From assembly GCF_009647655.1 (NCBI RefSeq), contig NZ_WJFD01000009.1, positions 26,361-90,360 on the forward strand: 64,000 nucleotides of DNA, written 5' to 3'. The translations under genes and the position numbers were made by a program. The DNA is from Chitinophaga sp. SYP-B3965. Its GTDB lineage: Bacteria > Bacteroidota > Bacteroidia > Chitinophagales > Chitinophagaceae. Of the stretch, positions 35,647 through 44,485 are shown piece by piece. The stretch's first letter is position 1. Each line of letters begins with the position of its first letter. The notes under the pieces were generated by a model, which saw nothing but the letters and a program-made list of their open reading frames with translations, ran no database searches and was not told the DNA's origin.

Positions 35647-36486
35647 TTAATAATCACCCAGTGTTTCAGGCAATTGTGCCAGTGCCTTCGCCAGCTGTTC
35701 ATCATTAGGAGCAATGCCGTGCCATTCATGGGAACCTTCCATGAAATCAACACCTTTACCCATGCCGGTTGTCATGAGTATTATAATGGGTTGGCCTTTG
35801 CCGCTGAGGCTTTTCGCCTTTTCCAACATAGCTACCACTGCATCCACATCATTTCCTTTCTCCAGTTTCAGCACTATCCAGCCAAAAGAGGTGAATTTAG
35901 CACCGAGGTCGCCCAGGCTCATTACTTTATCAGTAGGCCCGTCGATCTGCTGTCCATTATAATCCACAGTAGCAATCAGGTTGTCCACTTTATGATGCGC
36001 TGCAAACATAATGGCTTCCCAGTTCTGGCCTTCTTCCAGTTCACCATCTCCGTGAAGGGAATACACCAGTTTGCTGTCTTTATTGAGTTTCTTGGAGAGG
36101 GCTGCTCCCAGCGCAACACTCATACCCTGGCCGAGAGAACCACTGGCAATACGAACACCGGGAAGATGTTCATGTGTCGTGGGATGCCCCTGGAGGCGGG
36201 AATTGAGTTTCCGGAAAGTAGCCAGTTCCGCTTTGGGGAAATAGCCGGAATGCGCCAGTGCACTGTAATACACAGGAGAAATGTGACCATTGGAAAGGAA
36301 GAACAGGTCCTGATCTTTACCGTCCATATCAAACGGTACGGGATGATGTTCCATCACCTTGAAGAACAAGGCAGTAAAATAATCCGTACAGCCCAGGGAT
36401 CCACCGGGGTGTCCGCTTTGTACGGCATGCACCATCCGTACAATGTCCCGCCGGATCTGCGTGGCTATATCTTTCAGTTCTGGCAT
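35647..36486 (-). CDS. transketolase, N-terminal subunit
   Basis: A 279-aa protein equal to the thiamine-diphosphate-binding half of transketolase: RRDIVRMVHAVQSGHPGGSLG near the N-terminus and the TPP motif GDGELEEGQNWE...DYNG near 145-180. It needs the pyrimidine-binding C-terminal subunit, usually encoded next to it; none is present on either side. The ATG at 36486 gives the usual MxELK start; 36498 is the alternative. The -7 element TACTTTTG lies at 36517-36510. Confidence 0.9.
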   Translation of the reverse strand: MPELKDIATQIRRDIVRMVHAVQSGHPGGSLGCTDYFTALFFKVMEHHPVPFDMDGKDQDLFFLSNGHISPVYYSALAHSGYFPKAELATFRKLNSRLQGHPTTHEHLPGVRIASGSLGQGMSVALGAALSKKLNKDSKLVYSLHGDGELEEGQNWEAIMFAAHHKVDNLIATVDYNGQQIDGPTDKVMSLGDLGAKFTSFGWIVLKLEKGNDVDAVVAMLEKAKSLSGKGQPIIILMTTGMGKGVDFMEGSHEWHGIAPNDEQLAKALAQLPETLGDY

Positions 36487-36509
36487 GATAATTGGCATTT
36501 TATAAGCCG

Positions 36510-36517
36510 CAAAAGTA
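36510..36517 (-). promoter_or_regulatory. -7 element of the transketolase gene
   Basis: TACTTTTG on the minus strand lies 24 bp before ATG 36486. Confidence 0.5.
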
Positions 36518-36595
36518 GTAAGAAATTGTCCAGATTCTCAGCGTAATCCAGCTTTTTTTGGAAGAATGGTTAAAAACCATAGTTTTTATAAAATG

Positions 36596-36628
36596 TTGAT
36601 ACGCATATCACTGAATTTAATATCTTTG
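36596..36628 (+). promoter_or_regulatory. promoter of the WecA-like gene
   Basis: TATCTTTG (36621-36628) is a perfect TAnnTTTG, with TTG at 36596-36598 placed 22 bp upstream. The leader before ATG 36645 would be about 12 nt. Confidence 0.6.
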
Positions 36629-36644
36629 CATCACAACCCCCCGT

Positions 36645-37787
36645 ATGGAGAATGTAATTATCGCGACTGTCCTGAGTTTCGTTATAACCTATTTTGCCAT
36701 ACCCGTATTGATCCGGGTGGCAGAACTGAAACATCTGTATGACGAACCAGACGAGCGCAAATCGCATAAATCCCGTATCCCCACGCTCGGCGGATTGGGT
36801 TTCTTTGCCGGCTTCGTGCTGGCAACGCTTGTTTGCGCACCTTCAACGCAAACATTTCCACTTCAATATCTTGTTGCGGCTTTCTTCGTGATCTTCATTG
36901 TAGGCATGAAAGACGACATCACAGGACTTTCCCCTGTAAAGAAGCTGGTAGGCCAGCTGGTAGCAGCTTTTGCTATCATTTACCTGGGCAACCTCCAGAT
37001 CCGTAACATGTACGGAATGTTTGGTATTGAAACATTACCGTATCATTTCAGCCTTTTACTGACTTATTTCACCTTCATCGTGGTGATCAATGCCTTCAAC
37101 CTGATCGATGGTATCGATGGGCTGGCAGGTAGTATCGGTATGCTGGTTTCCGCAGTGCTCGGTGCTTATTTCCTCTACGTGAACGAAGTGACCTTCGCCG
37201 TAATGGGATTCAGCCTCGCTGCAGGTCTTGCTGCTTTCCTGATCTTCAATATCACCCCCGCTAAAATATTCATGGGAGATACCGGTTCACTGTTAGTGGG
37301 CCTGGTGAACGCAACCCTGATCGTTAAATTCATTGAAATTGCAGGCAACCCGGCCAGTAAAATGCCGCTTCAGTCTGTACCTGCCATTGCATTTGCCATC
37401 CTGATCATCCCTTTGTTCGATACCTTACGGGTATTTGCTATCCGGATGAGCCGCGGCAGATCTCCTTTTACTGCAGACAGGCACCATATTCACCATTACA
37501 TGCTGGCACTGGGGCTTACTCACAGAGAAGCAACTTTGGTGGCCGTGGTATTCAATGCAGGTTTTATCACTTTAGCCTTTTCGTTACAAAATATAGGTAC
37601 AACTTACCTGATGGCCCTGATCGGTACACTGGCCTTTGGATTCACCGCTATTCTTTTCGTGTTAAAGAAACGGAAAGAAGCACCGAAACCAGCAATGGTG
37701 GTGGCCGAAATGGAAGAAGTGGCGCCAGCCATTACCAAGCCCAAGATCCTGCGTATCAACACAGAAGGGATGTTGCAGGACAAATAG
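36645..37787 (+). CDS. WecA/MraY-type polyprenyl-phosphate sugar-1-phosphate transferase
   Basis: A 380-aa polytopic membrane protein with about ten helices. Catalytic motifs: DDITGLSP (near 90), NAFNLIDGIDGLA (near 145-157), FMGDTGSLLVG (near 206) and DRHHIHH (near 279). Enzymes of this family transfer HexNAc-1-phosphate from UDP to undecaprenyl phosphate and start glycan or teichoic-like polymers. The HIHH motif points to the WecA/TagO group over MraY. The cytoplasmic tail (residues about 345-380) is charged. frr follows after 104 bp. Confidence 0.92.
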   Translation: MENVIIATVLSFVITYFAIPVLIRVAELKHLYDEPDERKSHKSRIPTLGGLGFFAGFVLATLVCAPSTQTFPLQYLVAAFFVIFIVGMKDDITGLSPVKKLVGQLVAAFAIIYLGNLQIRNMYGMFGIETLPYHFSLLLTYFTFIVVINAFNLIDGIDGLAGSIGMLVSAVLGAYFLYVNEVTFAVMGFSLAAGLAAFLIFNITPAKIFMGDTGSLLVGLVNATLIVKFIEIAGNPASKMPLQSVPAIAFAILIIPLFDTLRVFAIRMSRGRSPFTADRHHIHHYMLALGLTHREATLVAVVFNAGFITLAFSLQNIGTTYLMALIGTLAFGFTAILFVLKKRKEAPKPAMVVAEMEEVAPAITKPKILRINTEGMLQDK

Positions 37788-37891
37788 TGTTGTAACGTAT
37801 AACACACTCCGCTTACTTTTCTATCGTAGCTCATCCTTTGATGATTAAAAGATTTCATGTAGGTTTGCAAGCACTTTAAGTATTAATTCTT

Positions 37892-38455
37892 ATGCAAGAC
37901 GAACTTAATTTAATCCTGGACGACGCAAAGGAGACCATGCAAAATTCTATTTCGCATTTGGAAACAGAGCTCACCAAAATAAGGGCTGGTAAAGCCAACG
38001 TCCAGATCCTGGATGGTATTTATGTTGATTACTACGGTGCCCCCACTGCTTTGAATCAGGTTGCTAACGTGAGTGTGGCCGATGCCCGTACTCTCACTAT
38101 TCAGCCCTGGGAAAAGAACATGCTTCAACCCATTGAACGCGCTATCATTGCTTCCAATATTGGCCTCAACCCACAGAACGACGGTATCATTATCCGCCTC
38201 TTCCTGCCCCCGCTCACAGAAGAACGCCGTAAAGAACTCGTGAAAAAAGTGAATGGTGAAGGTGAACATGGAAAAGTAGCCATCCGGAATATCCGCAGGG
38301 ATGCTATTGAAGCCATTAAGAAATTACAGAAAGATGGACTCAGTGAAGATACCGCCAAGGATGCAGAAGCAGATGTGCAGGAGCTGACGGACAAATTCAT
38401 CGTGATAATCGACAAACATTGCGCGAATAAAGACAAAGAGATCATGGCTATTTAA
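37892..38455 (+). CDS. frr: ribosome recycling factor
   Basis: A 187-aa protein matching RRF: HLETELTKIRAGKANVQILDGIYVDYYG in the N-terminal helix and hinge, NDGIIIRLFLPPLTEERRKELVKK in the middle, and the C-terminal helix VQELTDKFIVIIDKH. With EF-G it splits post-termination ribosomes. It is normal in length and has its own terminator. Confidence 0.97.
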   Translation: MQDELNLILDDAKETMQNSISHLETELTKIRAGKANVQILDGIYVDYYGAPTALNQVANVSVADARTLTIQPWEKNMLQPIERAIIASNIGLNPQNDGIIIRLFLPPLTEERRKELVKKVNGEGEHGKVAIRNIRRDAIEAIKKLQKDGLSEDTAKDAEADVQELTDKFIVIIDKHCANKDKEIMAI

Positions 38456-38478
38456 GCCCGTTCATACATATTCTTCAG

Positions 38479-38512
38479 GAGGCTGTTCCCATCAGGAACA
38501 GCCTCTTTTTAT
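38479..38512 (+). terminator. intrinsic terminator of frr
   Basis: GAGGCTGTTCC pairs with GGAACAGCCTC around CATCA, followed by five T. It overlaps the end of the convergent EamA gene. Confidence 0.88.
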
Positions 38513-39376
38513 TTACGGTTCACAAGGTACACCCCACCCATGATCCCGAATAAGCACAATACCTGCAACATATTGATGACTTCCCCGGCTAATAATCCCC
38601 AGCCAATGGCCACAATGGGTAAACCGTAAGTGACCATGGATGCAAAAATAGTTCCGGCAGACCTGATCAGCTGATAGAAAAGGATAGAAGCAATACCCCG
38701 TTCCCATCACACCCAATAACACACTGGCGCCAAGACTCATCCATGGCTTATCCTCCCCCTGGAATAAAGTGAAGAAATCACCCGATAATAAGATGGGTAA
38801 TGCAAACACCGCCATAAAAAAAAGAGATATAGCCACCAGGTGCATAGAAGCATGCCCTTTCAGATAGTGATGCACGATCGTAATATTCAATCCATAACAG
38901 GCAGTAGCCAGTACCACAAAAAAGCCATAGTACCAGTATTCATTCGTATCTATCCCTTTGGCAAGGAACAAACAGATCACCCCAATGAAACCAATAGCCA
39001 AACCCATCAGCTGACGTTTCGCAACAGGCGCGCGAAAGATCACCAGTCCAAAGAATAAGGCAAATACCGGTGTGAAAGAATTCAGCATACCCGCCAGTGA
39101 ACTATCTATCCTCGTTTCCGCAATGCAAAAAAGATAAGCAGGGATACCATTCCCCAACAAGCCGGATACAATGATCAGTGGAATTTTATTTTTAGGTACT
39201 TCGCGAATAGCTTTCAGGAAAAAAGGAAGTAAGGCCAGGCCGCCGGCAATAAGTCTCAAACTGGCCACCTGGTAAGGGTTAAAGGATTCCAAACCGAGCT
39301 TCATCAGTATGAAAGAACTGCCCCAGGTAAGAGACAGGAGAAGGAAGATCCCCCAGTTTAATAAGCGTTGGTCCAT
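38509..39376 (-). pseudogene. EamA/DMT-family transporter with a frameshift
   Basis: The open frame (38513-39376, 287 codons) is an EamA-type drug/metabolite transporter for about 225 residues (WGSSFILMKLGLESF at the start, two EamA halves). It then turns into non-membrane sequence (YCFYPFLSADQVC). Reading one base differently at the C-run 38696-38699 restores the expected helices (ASILFYQLIRSAGTIFASM, GIMGGVYLVNRK) and a stop at 38509-38511. So either one G was inserted in the gene, or the sequence has a homopolymer error. In the restored frame the protein has about 289 aa and ten helices. Confidence 0.8.
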
Positions 39377-39446
39377 AGGGCCGTAAAGATACCGAATCCC
39401 TATATGCTAAATAAATTTGCTTAAATTTAATAAAGATCTTACGCGT

Positions 39447-40220
39447 ATGCCTACTGTAAAACTCTCATCACTGGCCACCACGGCCCCTCAGAAGTTCGGG
39501 AAAGAGCAAACGAAAGAACAGTTCAGAAGGATCCAGGATGAACTGGATGATCTGCAAAATCTGCTCTACGCTGAACATAAACATAGTTTATTGGTTGTAT
39601 TACAAGGAATGGATGCCAGCGGCAAGGATGGTGTGATCCGTGATGTGTTTGGCATGATGAACCCCATGGGGGTGCAGGTGCAACCTTTTAAAGCGCCTAC
39701 AGAAGAACAGGCCAGCCATGATTTCCTGTGGCGGATCCATCAGCATGCGCCAGGCAAGGGGATGATCCAGGTATTCAACCGTTCGCATTATGAAGATGTA
39801 CTGATACAGCGGGTGCATAAATGGGTAGATGAAAAAACGATCAAAAAGAGATTTGATGCCATCAATGATTTTGAGAAATTGCTGGAAGAGCATAACGATA
39901 CACACATCCTGAAATTCTACCTGCACATTTCACCGGAAGAGCAACAGCAACGGCTCATAGAAAGAACACAGGACCCCACAAAAATGTGGAAGTACAATGA
40001 AAATGATTTTAAAGAAGCAAAGTTGCATAAGGAATACCGCAAAGCGTATGATGATGTGTTCCTGCATTGCAGCAAAGTTCCCTGGATCATTGTGCCTGCA
40101 GATCAGAACTGGTATAAGGAATATGTGATCGCTAAAACGGTAAGGGATACACTAAAATCACTGAAGATGAAATTTCCGAAATTACCGACGCCAAAAAATA
40201 ATGAGGATAACAAATCGTAA
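39447..40220 (+). CDS. ppk2: polyphosphate kinase 2 family protein
   Basis: A 257-aa P-loop kinase: Walker A VLQGMDASGKDG near 50-61, the second region FKAPTEEQASHDFLWRIHQHAPGKG and Walker B/lid VFNRSHYEDVLIQRVH. PPK2 proteins use polyphosphate to phosphorylate AMP, ADP or other nucleotides; the sequence resembles the group using nucleoside mono- and diphosphates, but subclass is not certain. ATG 39447 was preferred to an upstream TTG at 39417. It has no operon partner apart from mscL 61 bp downstream. Confidence 0.92.
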   Translation: MPTVKLSSLATTAPQKFGKEQTKEQFRRIQDELDDLQNLLYAEHKHSLLVVLQGMDASGKDGVIRDVFGMMNPMGVQVQPFKAPTEEQASHDFLWRIHQHAPGKGMIQVFNRSHYEDVLIQRVHKWVDEKTIKKRFDAINDFEKLLEEHNDTHILKFYLHISPEEQQQRLIERTQDPTKMWKYNENDFKEAKLHKEYRKAYDDVFLHCSKVPWIIVPADQNWYKEYVIAKTVRDTLKSLKMKFPKLPTPKNNEDNKS

Positions 40221-40281
40221 ATTCTTAATATCGCGGTTATTATAAGCCATTCATTATTTCTTAACACTAAAATTTTAGCGT

Positions 40282-40656
40282 ATGTCTTTTTTCAGTGAAT
40301 TTAAAGCCTTTGCCATGAAAGGCAATGTGATCGATCTCGCAGTGGGTGTTGTGATCGGCGCTGCTTTCGGAAAGATTGTAAATTCTCTTGTTGAGGCTAT
40401 CATCATGCCTTTGGTAGGTATCCTGATCGGAGGTTTTGACTTCAAAACAAGAATGATCAAAGTAGGAGAAGCCGAAGTAAAATATGGTTTGTTCATCCAG
40501 GCAACGGTAGAGTTCCTGATCGTAGCCTTCGCTATTTTCCTGGTAGTTAGGACTATTAACCGTCTGAAAAAACCAGAAGAGGCTGCAGCACCTGCCGGAC
40601 CTACCACAGAAGAAAAGTTGCTGATGGAGATCCGCGATGCCATAAAACAAAAATAG
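40282..40656 (+). CDS. mscL: large-conductance mechanosensitive channel
   Basis: A 124-aa protein matching MscL: FKAFAMKGNVIDLAVGVVIGAAFGKIV as the pore-lining first helix, a short periplasmic loop and the second helix (FLIVAFAIFLVVRTINRL), then a cytoplasmic helix. It opens under membrane tension to release solutes during osmotic downshock. Length and topology are normal. Confidence 0.96.
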   Translation: MSFFSEFKAFAMKGNVIDLAVGVVIGAAFGKIVNSLVEAIIMPLVGILIGGFDFKTRMIKVGEAEVKYGLFIQATVEFLIVAFAIFLVVRTINRLKKPEEAAAPAGPTTEEKLLMEIRDAIKQK

Positions 40657-40734
40657 TTCAACTTTGTTAGATAGACGGTTGGCCGCAGCAACGGTCAACC
40701 GTTCACTATTTCATCTATATAACCAATTTTGAGA

Positions 40735-41679
40735 ATGAAGAAGTTTTATTTGGCGCTTGCCACATGCCTGTTGGCCTTTTGCACTATGCAGGCACAGGAT
40801 AATAGCATGAAGAAATTAAGAGAAGAAGCTGCTGCCAAGATCAAGAATGCAGAGAAGGACACCACCGGCAGATTATGGAAGAAAGGAGGCAATTTTGGCC
40901 TCATGTTCAACCAGGGATCTTTAACCAACTGGGCCGCGGGTGGTGACAAATTATCCCTCTCCCTGCTGGGTACCCTCAATGCTTTCGCGAATTACAAAAA
41001 AGGAAAACATTCCTGGGATAACAACATTGACCTGGCATATGGTTATGTGAACACCACCAGCCTTGGCAGCCGTAAAAGTGACGACCGTATTGATATGACC
41101 TCCAAATACGGATACGAAATAGGGAAAAACTGGTACCTGGGCGCTTTATTTAATCTCCGTACCCAGTTTGCCCCTGGTTATTTGTATCCGGCAGACACTA
41201 CTCCCCAGCTCACATCTAAGTTCTTTTCTCCTGCCTATATCGTACTGTCTCCGGGTATCGATTACATGCCCAATAAAGAATTCTCCTTATTTATGTCTCC
41301 TATCACAGCCCGCTGGGTAGTAGTGGCGGACGATACATTGTCTGCCCATGGCGCCTATGGTGTAGATACCGGCAAACACGTAAAAGGAGAGTTTGGTGCC
41401 TACATAGCTGCCACGTGGAACAAGGAAATTGTGAAGAACATCACTTTCCGCACAAAACTGGAGCTTTTTTCCAATTACAAGCATAATCCGCAGAATATAG
41501 ACGTATTCTGGACCAATACCCTGGCCCTGAAAGTGAATAAGTGGATCAGTGCCAATGTGAACGTAGATATGATCTACGACGATGATGTGAAGGAGTTTGA
41601 AAATACCAAAACTGGCGTAAAAGGCCCCCGGCTGCAAATAAAGCAGGTTCTGGGCGTTGGTCTTACCGCTAAATTCTGA
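40735..41679 (+). CDS. DUF3078 outer-membrane-like protein
   Basis: A 314-aa exported protein with a signal peptide (MKKFYLALATCLLAFCTMQAQ) and the Bacteroidetes DUF3078 pattern: WKKGGNFGLMFNQGSLTNWAAGGDKLSLSLLG, then alternating beta strands with a C-terminal aromatic-rich strand ending VGLTAKF. This looks like a 12- to 14-strand outer-membrane barrel of unknown role. I used ATG 40735; an upstream TTG is in frame. It ends in a hairpin terminator that also lies in the scpA leader. Confidence 0.85.
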   Translation: MKKFYLALATCLLAFCTMQAQDNSMKKLREEAAAKIKNAEKDTTGRLWKKGGNFGLMFNQGSLTNWAAGGDKLSLSLLGTLNAFANYKKGKHSWDNNIDLAYGYVNTTSLGSRKSDDRIDMTSKYGYEIGKNWYLGALFNLRTQFAPGYLYPADTTPQLTSKFFSPAYIVLSPGIDYMPNKEFSLFMSPITARWVVVADDTLSAHGAYGVDTGKHVKGEFGAYIAATWNKEIVKNITFRTKLELFSNYKHNPQNIDVFWTNTLALKVNKWISANVNVDMIYDDDVKEFENTKTGVKGPRLQIKQVLGVGLTAKF

Positions 41680-41695
41680 TTCAGGGGATTTTCCT

Positions 41696-41703
41696 TATTT
41701 TTG
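41696..41703 (+). promoter_or_regulatory. -7 element of scpA
   Basis: TATTTTTG (TAnnTTTG) ends four bases before the hairpin at 41707. Transcription would begin at the hairpin itself. Confidence 0.45.
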
Positions 41704-41706
41704 ATA

Positions 41707-41736
41707 AACCTGTCGGGCCTACCGGCAGGTTTTTAT
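41707..41736 (+). terminator. hairpin: terminator of the DUF3078 gene and leader of scpA
   Basis: AACCTGTCGG pairs with CCGGCAGGTT (one G-T pair) around a 5-nt loop, followed by five T. It ends 10 bp before the scpA ATG. Confidence 0.75.
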
Positions 41737-41745
41737 TATTTTACT

Positions 41746-42537
41746 ATGGGCAACGAACAAGAAATATACAAGATCAAGCTAGCCCAGTTCGAGGGGCCGT
41801 TCGACCTGTTGCTTTTCTTTATTGAAAGGGATGAACTGGATATTTACAATATCCCCATCACCAGTCTCACCAACGATTTCCTGGATTATATTCATCACCT
41901 TGAAACGCTGAACATTGAACTGGCCAGCGAATTCATCCTCTTTATTTCCACCCTGATGCGGATCAAGGCCAAAATGCTGATCCCCCGCAAAGAGCTGGAC
42001 GAGGCAGGTAATGAAATCGATCCCCGGATGGAACTGGTAGATAAGATCCTGGAATACAAGCGTTTCAAACAAGCTGCAGCGGAACTGGCAGAAAAAGAGG
42101 CAGACCGTATGCTGTCCATGAAACGGGGAAATATTGCCCGGGAACTCGCCATTATTGGTGAAGTGACCAGTGAAGGAACAGAAGTACAGACCCTCACGCT
42201 TTTCAAACTGACCAAAACCTTTGAAAAGATCATGCAGCGGGTAAAAGAACGCAGCAATAAACCCCAGCACGTGGTATATAAATATGACTATACCATGGAA
42301 GGCTCCCGGGAATATATGCTGGACCTGGCACGGTCTGAAAGGACCATGGCCTTTGAAAAGATCTTTGATCACTGTAAGGACAGGGTACATGCAATATTCC
42401 TTTTCCTTGGTATGCTGGAGCTGGTGCAGGCCAGGTTCCTCAGTATTATGGTAGGCGAAGGACGGAATAACTTTATCATCGATTATGTTGAGCCTTCTGA
42501 CAGACCGGAAGGAGAACCAGTAGTATTCGAAGACTAA
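41746..42537 (+). CDS. scpA: segregation and condensation protein A
   Basis: A 263-aa kleisin: YKIKLAQFEGPFDLLLFFIERDELDIYNIPI at the N-terminus, the helix ASEFILFISTLMRIKAKMLIP, and a C-terminal winged helix (AIFLFLGMLELVQARFLSIMV). ScpA bridges SMC heads, with ScpB, in chromosome condensation. I chose ATG 41746, after the hairpin. The AraC gene starts 5 bp after the stop. Confidence 0.95.
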   Translation: MGNEQEIYKIKLAQFEGPFDLLLFFIERDELDIYNIPITSLTNDFLDYIHHLETLNIELASEFILFISTLMRIKAKMLIPRKELDEAGNEIDPRMELVDKILEYKRFKQAAAELAEKEADRMLSMKRGNIARELAIIGEVTSEGTEVQTLTLFKLTKTFEKIMQRVKERSNKPQHVVYKYDYTMEGSREYMLDLARSERTMAFEKIFDHCKDRVHAIFLFLGMLELVQARFLSIMVGEGRNNFIIDYVEPSDRPEGEPVVFED

Positions 42538-42542
42538 ACAAA

Positions 42543-43457
42543 ATGGCAGAAAAAAAAGAACATATAGAGATCGTTACTCTACCGGAATATGCACACGATG
42601 CAGAAGGAGCTGGTGATTTCAGGGTGTCCACCCTTTGCGGTATGGGCCCCAATTTCTTTGAACACCAGGAAGCCCCGCACCGCCATAACTTTTACACCAT
42701 CTACTGGATCAAAAATGGGCAGTTGACCCATACGATTGATACCGTGACCCATGTGGTAAAAGACAATACCCTGTTCTTCCTGGCTCCCGGCCAGGTACAC
42801 CAGATGAATTTTTCCGAGAAAGTGGATGGCTACATGATCGCGTTTCATGATTCCCTCATGTGCCCGAACGACCAGTCCAAGATGTCCGTAGTCAGGAACC
42901 GCCTTTTTGTAAATGATCATTTCAGCTCCGTGATCCATATTGCCAGTAAAGAAGATGAAACAGAACTGGAATGGATGGTACAGAAAATGATGCAGGAAGT
43001 GGAAAACAAACAACCCAACTACGAAACAGCCTTCCAGAACCTGCTGCAGTACTTCCTGGTAGTGGCTTCCCGCAATGCACCTCAGACCATTTCCGTGATC
43101 CCGGAATACCACGCTAAACATAACAGCGCCCTGTTCATCAGTTTCAAATCCCTGATAGAAGAGAAATACCAGCTGTTAAAGAACGTGTCTGACTATGCCG
43201 CCTTGCTGCATATCAAACCCGTACTGCTGAATGAGATCAGCAAATCACTGTCCGGCATTACCGCTGGAGAACATATCCGCAACCGCGTGATCCTGGAAGC
43301 CCAGCGCCTTTTATATAATACAGACCTCACCGCAAAAGAAATAGCCTATAAACTGGGCTTCGACGACCCGCATTACTTTTCCCGCTTCTTTAAGAAATAC
43401 ACCAGCCAGTCCCCTTCAGAATTCAAAGAGCTGGCAAAAGTTCCTGTAAATCAATAA
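42543..43457 (+). CDS. AraC-family regulator with cupin domain
   Basis: A 304-aa regulator: a cupin-like N-terminus (APHRHNFYTIYWIKNGQLTHTIDTV; FLAPGQVHQMNF) and a C-terminal double helix-turn-helix (DLTAKEIAYKLGFDDPHYFSRFFKKYTSQSPSEFK). It starts 5 bp after scpA, so it is read from that transcript, and ends about 110 bp before the pirin gene. It may control the redox-linked genes that follow; that is inference from order. Confidence 0.9.
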   Translation: MAEKKEHIEIVTLPEYAHDAEGAGDFRVSTLCGMGPNFFEHQEAPHRHNFYTIYWIKNGQLTHTIDTVTHVVKDNTLFFLAPGQVHQMNFSEKVDGYMIAFHDSLMCPNDQSKMSVVRNRLFVNDHFSSVIHIASKEDETELEWMVQKMMQEVENKQPNYETAFQNLLQYFLVVASRNAPQTISVIPEYHAKHNSALFISFKSLIEEKYQLLKNVSDYAALLHIKPVLLNEISKSLSGITAGEHIRNRVILEAQRLLYNTDLTAKEIAYKLGFDDPHYFSRFFKKYTSQSPSEFKELAKVPVNQ

Positions 43458-43528
43458 TTTAATATGAGCAGCAAAAAATGTCCATCTTTTAACGTGTTCT
43501 ATCCATTCTAATTAGATGTTGCAACATG

Positions 43529-43536
43529 TACTTTTG
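43529..43536 (+). promoter_or_regulatory. -7 element of the first pirin gene
   Basis: TACTTTTG (TAnnTTTG) lies 29 bp before ATG 43565 and overlaps the upstream in-frame ATG at 43526, which is therefore rejected as a start. An AAGGAGA Shine-Dalgarno-like sequence is present. Confidence 0.55.
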
Positions 43537-43564
43537 TGTAGTCTTTAAAAGGAGAACACACAAA

Positions 43565-44440
43565 ATGACAACCTTCAAAAAAGTAGCACGTATTTACCAG
43601 GGCGCACAATCACATATGGTTGGCGACGGATTCAAAGTGCAGAACCTCTTTCCGAATGGCAATAAAAGCCTCGAAAAGCAGTTAAGCCCTTTCTTCCTGC
43701 TGGACTATGCCGCCCCGGGCTACTTTCCTCCATCAGACAAACCCCGTGGTGTGGAAGAACACCCGCACCGAGGATTTGAAACAGTAACTATTGCTTACCA
43801 GGGCGCACTGGAACATCGTGATTCCGGAGGAAATGCCGGTAAGATCTTCGCAGGAGATGTACAATGGATGACAGCAGCTTCCGGTGTGGTACATGAAGAA
43901 AAGCATGAAACGGAATTCACTAAAAATGGTGGTACCCTTGAAATGGTACAGCTGTGGGTGAACCTTCCCAAAGCCCACAAAATGGACCCTCCCCGTTATC
44001 AAAGCCTGGAAAAGAAAGATATTCCTGTGGTTGATCTGGGAGAAGGAAGTTATCTGCGCATTATTGCCGGAGATTATAATGGACAAAAGGGAGCGGCGAA
44101 AACTTTTAGCCCCGTGAACTTGTTCGATATACAGTTAAAAGCAGGTAAAACAACAGAACTGCATTTGCCGGACGGATATACCACAGGCATTGTTGCCCTG
44201 AAAGGAGAAGCCCGGTTCAATGATACACATACAGCAAAGGGAGTGGAGATCGCGGTGTTTGAAACAACGGGTGAAACCATTACCATCACGGCACTCACAG
44301 ATACTACCCTGGTGGTATTGAACGGAGAACCTTTGAACGAAGCCATCTTCGCATATGGACCCTTTGTGATGAATACAAAAGAAGAGATCATACAGGCTGT
44401 TGATGATTACAACAACGGCAGGATGGGCTCACTGAACTAA
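43565..44440 (+). CDS. pirin family protein
   Basis: A 291-aa bicupin of the pirin family. The metal-binding histidines lie in EEHPHRGFETVTIAYQGALEHRDS and in ASGVVHEEKHE of the first cupin; the second cupin is degenerate, as usual. Pirins act as quercetin dioxygenases or as cofactors of transcription factors. ATG 43565 was chosen because the longer frame overlaps the promoter. YceI, OsmC and a second pirin follow, a stress-linked group. Confidence 0.92.
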   Translation: MTTFKKVARIYQGAQSHMVGDGFKVQNLFPNGNKSLEKQLSPFFLLDYAAPGYFPPSDKPRGVEEHPHRGFETVTIAYQGALEHRDSGGNAGKIFAGDVQWMTAASGVVHEEKHETEFTKNGGTLEMVQLWVNLPKAHKMDPPRYQSLEKKDIPVVDLGEGSYLRIIAGDYNGQKGAAKTFSPVNLFDIQLKAGKTTELHLPDGYTTGIVALKGEARFNDTHTAKGVEIAVFETTGETITITALTDTTLVVLNGEPLNEAIFAYGPFVMNTKEEIIQAVDDYNNGRMGSLN

Positions 44441-44485
44441 GACCAATAACTCTAATCATTCATAAAAAATTAAAACTACAAACAA

